Origin: Oscillospiraceae bacterium
GTDB lineage: Bacteria > Bacillota_A > Clostridia > Oscillospirales > Oscillospiraceae
DNA: 5,450 nucleotides
NCBI GenBank assembly: GCA_017396725.1
Contig: JAFQLA010000032.1
Span: forward strand, 1 to 5,450
Direction of reading: 5' to 3'
Every line of letters begins with the position of its first letter. Position 1 is the stretch's first letter. Of the stretch, positions 4,780-5,450 are shown piece after piece. The position numbers were made by a program, and so were the translations under genes. The notes under the pieces are model-generated. The model searched no databases. It saw only the letters and a program-made list of their open reading frames with translations, and was not told the origin of the DNA.

Positions 4780-5450
4780 GTATTCTTTTGGAAATGTTCT
4801 CCTATCCCTTTGTGGTGCGCGCCTTTGTGGTAGGCATTCTGGTTTCTCTCTGCGCGGCGCTTTTGGGTGTGTCTCTTGTGCTCAAGCGCTGCTCCATGAT
4901 CGGCGACGGGCTGAGCCATGTGTCCTTCGGCGCCCTTGCCATCGCCCTCGCCTGCGGTTTTGCCCCCCTTGCCTTTTCCATCCCCTTTGTGGTAGTGGCA
5001 GCCTTCATTCTTTTGCAGATGACCCGCCGTTCCCGCGTAGGCGCTGACGCGGCCATCGCCGTGACCTCCGCCTCCGCCATGGCCATCGGCATTCTGGTGG
5101 CATCCAAAACCACGGGCATGACCACCGACATCGATAGCTATATGTTCGGCTCCATCCTCGCCATGGACAAAAGCGATGTGATCCTCTCCGTCATTGTGGC
5201 AGCGGCCGTTCTCTCTTTGTACATCCTCAGCTATCATAAGATCTTCGCCATCACCTTTGATGAAAACTTCTCCCGGGCAACGGGCATGAAAGTGGAGCGG
5301 TACAACGCGCTTTTAAGCGTACTCACCGCGTTGACCATCGTTCTCGGCATGCGGATGATGGGTGCTATGCTGATCTCCTCCCTTGTGATCTTTCCCGCTC
5401 TTTCCGCCATGCGTGTTTTCAAAAGCTTCCGCGCCGTGGTCATTGCCGCA
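4776..5450 (+). CDS. znuB: ZnuB, membrane permease of the zinc ABC importer (3' end outside the window)
   Basis: The first 225 residues are visible in an open frame that reaches the last base of the window; family members are usually about 260-280 residues, so roughly the last 40-55 are missing. It belongs to the ABC-3 family of metal permeases, which form the membrane channel as a dimer. Hydrophobic segments lie at about 11-36, 41-62, 65-83, 92-110, 134-152 and 177-212 (the last probably two helices). Diagnostic motifs are CSMIGDGLSHVSFGALAI (39-56), the DAAIAVTSASAMAIGIL region (91-107), the cytoplasmic FDENFSRATG segment (161-170), which corresponds to FDEEFAKATG in relatives, and MMGAMLISSLVIFPA (194-208). 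ATG 4776 overlaps the znuC stop by four bases and is preceded by GGAGGTG (4762-4768). Confidence 0.95.
   Translation, partial: MSILLEMFSYPFVVRAFVVGILVSLCAALLGVSLVLKRCSMIGDGLSHVSFGALAIALACGFAPLAFSIPFVVVAAFILLQMTRRSRVGADAAIAVTSASAMAIGILVASKTTGMTTDIDSYMFGSILAMDKSDVILSVIVAAAVLSLYILSYHKIFAITFDENFSRATGMKVERYNALLSVLTALTIVLGMRMMGAMLISSLVIFPALSAMRVFKSFRAVVIAA

Noticed and set aside
1..5450. Mobile elements, CRISPR arrays, toxin-antitoxin or phage genes, structural RNAs
   Set aside because: No direct-repeat array, transposase, integrase, tRNA or riboswitch-like structure was seen. Codon use appears uniform, and the genes are core metabolism and metal transport.

Overview
The window looks like ordinary chromosomal DNA from a fairly GC-rich Firmicute. 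It is most likely a Clostridia member of the Oscillospiraceae/Ruminococcaceae type. This rests on a GC content judged by eye in the high fifties, strong AGGAGG-type ribosome binding sites, a perfect sigma-A promoter, a ThiI with the Firmicute EDCCT tail, and clostridial-looking Fur-family and zinc-binding proteins. All genes are on the + strand and coding density is very high; the only sizeable intergenic gap is 117 bases (2556-2672). I see no mobile element, CRISPR array, tRNA or rRNA.

Positions 1 to about 2600 hold the end of one transcription unit. It runs: 3' end of thiI (4-thiouridine/thiamine sulfur transfer), pncC (stand-alone CinA C-terminal domain, NMN amidohydrolase), an unrecognised 119-residue three-helix membrane protein, a divergent gpsA (glycerol-3-phosphate dehydrogenase), and a nicotinamidase/isochorismatase-family cysteine hydrolase. 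Several junctions are only 1 base long (thiI/pncC and the membrane protein/gpsA), which suggests translational coupling. The unit closes with a strong intrinsic terminator at 2568-2603. Two proteins bear on pyridine-nucleotide salvage (PncC and the PncA-like hydrolase), and GpsA is an NAD(P)H consumer.

Positions 2605 to 5450 are a second unit: a self-contained zinc acquisition operon, zur-znuA-znuC-znuB. It starts with a perfect TTGACA-17-TATAAT promoter. A Fur-family operator sits immediately downstream of the -10 and extends into it. The Fur-family repressor gene comes first, followed by a His-rich zinc-binding lipoprotein, an ABC ATPase and a membrane permease that runs off the window. Every junction in the operon is a 4-base ATGA overlap with its own Shine-Dalgarno. 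The inferred logic is negative feedback: metal-loaded Zur covers the promoter when zinc is sufficient, and the operon opens on starvation.

I do not see a previously undescribed system. The points most worth a second look are the extended palindromic operator of Fur-like rather than Zur-like sequence, altered substrate-contact positions in GpsA, non-canonical metal ligands in Zur and ZnuA, and the unknown membrane protein locked between pncC and gpsA.
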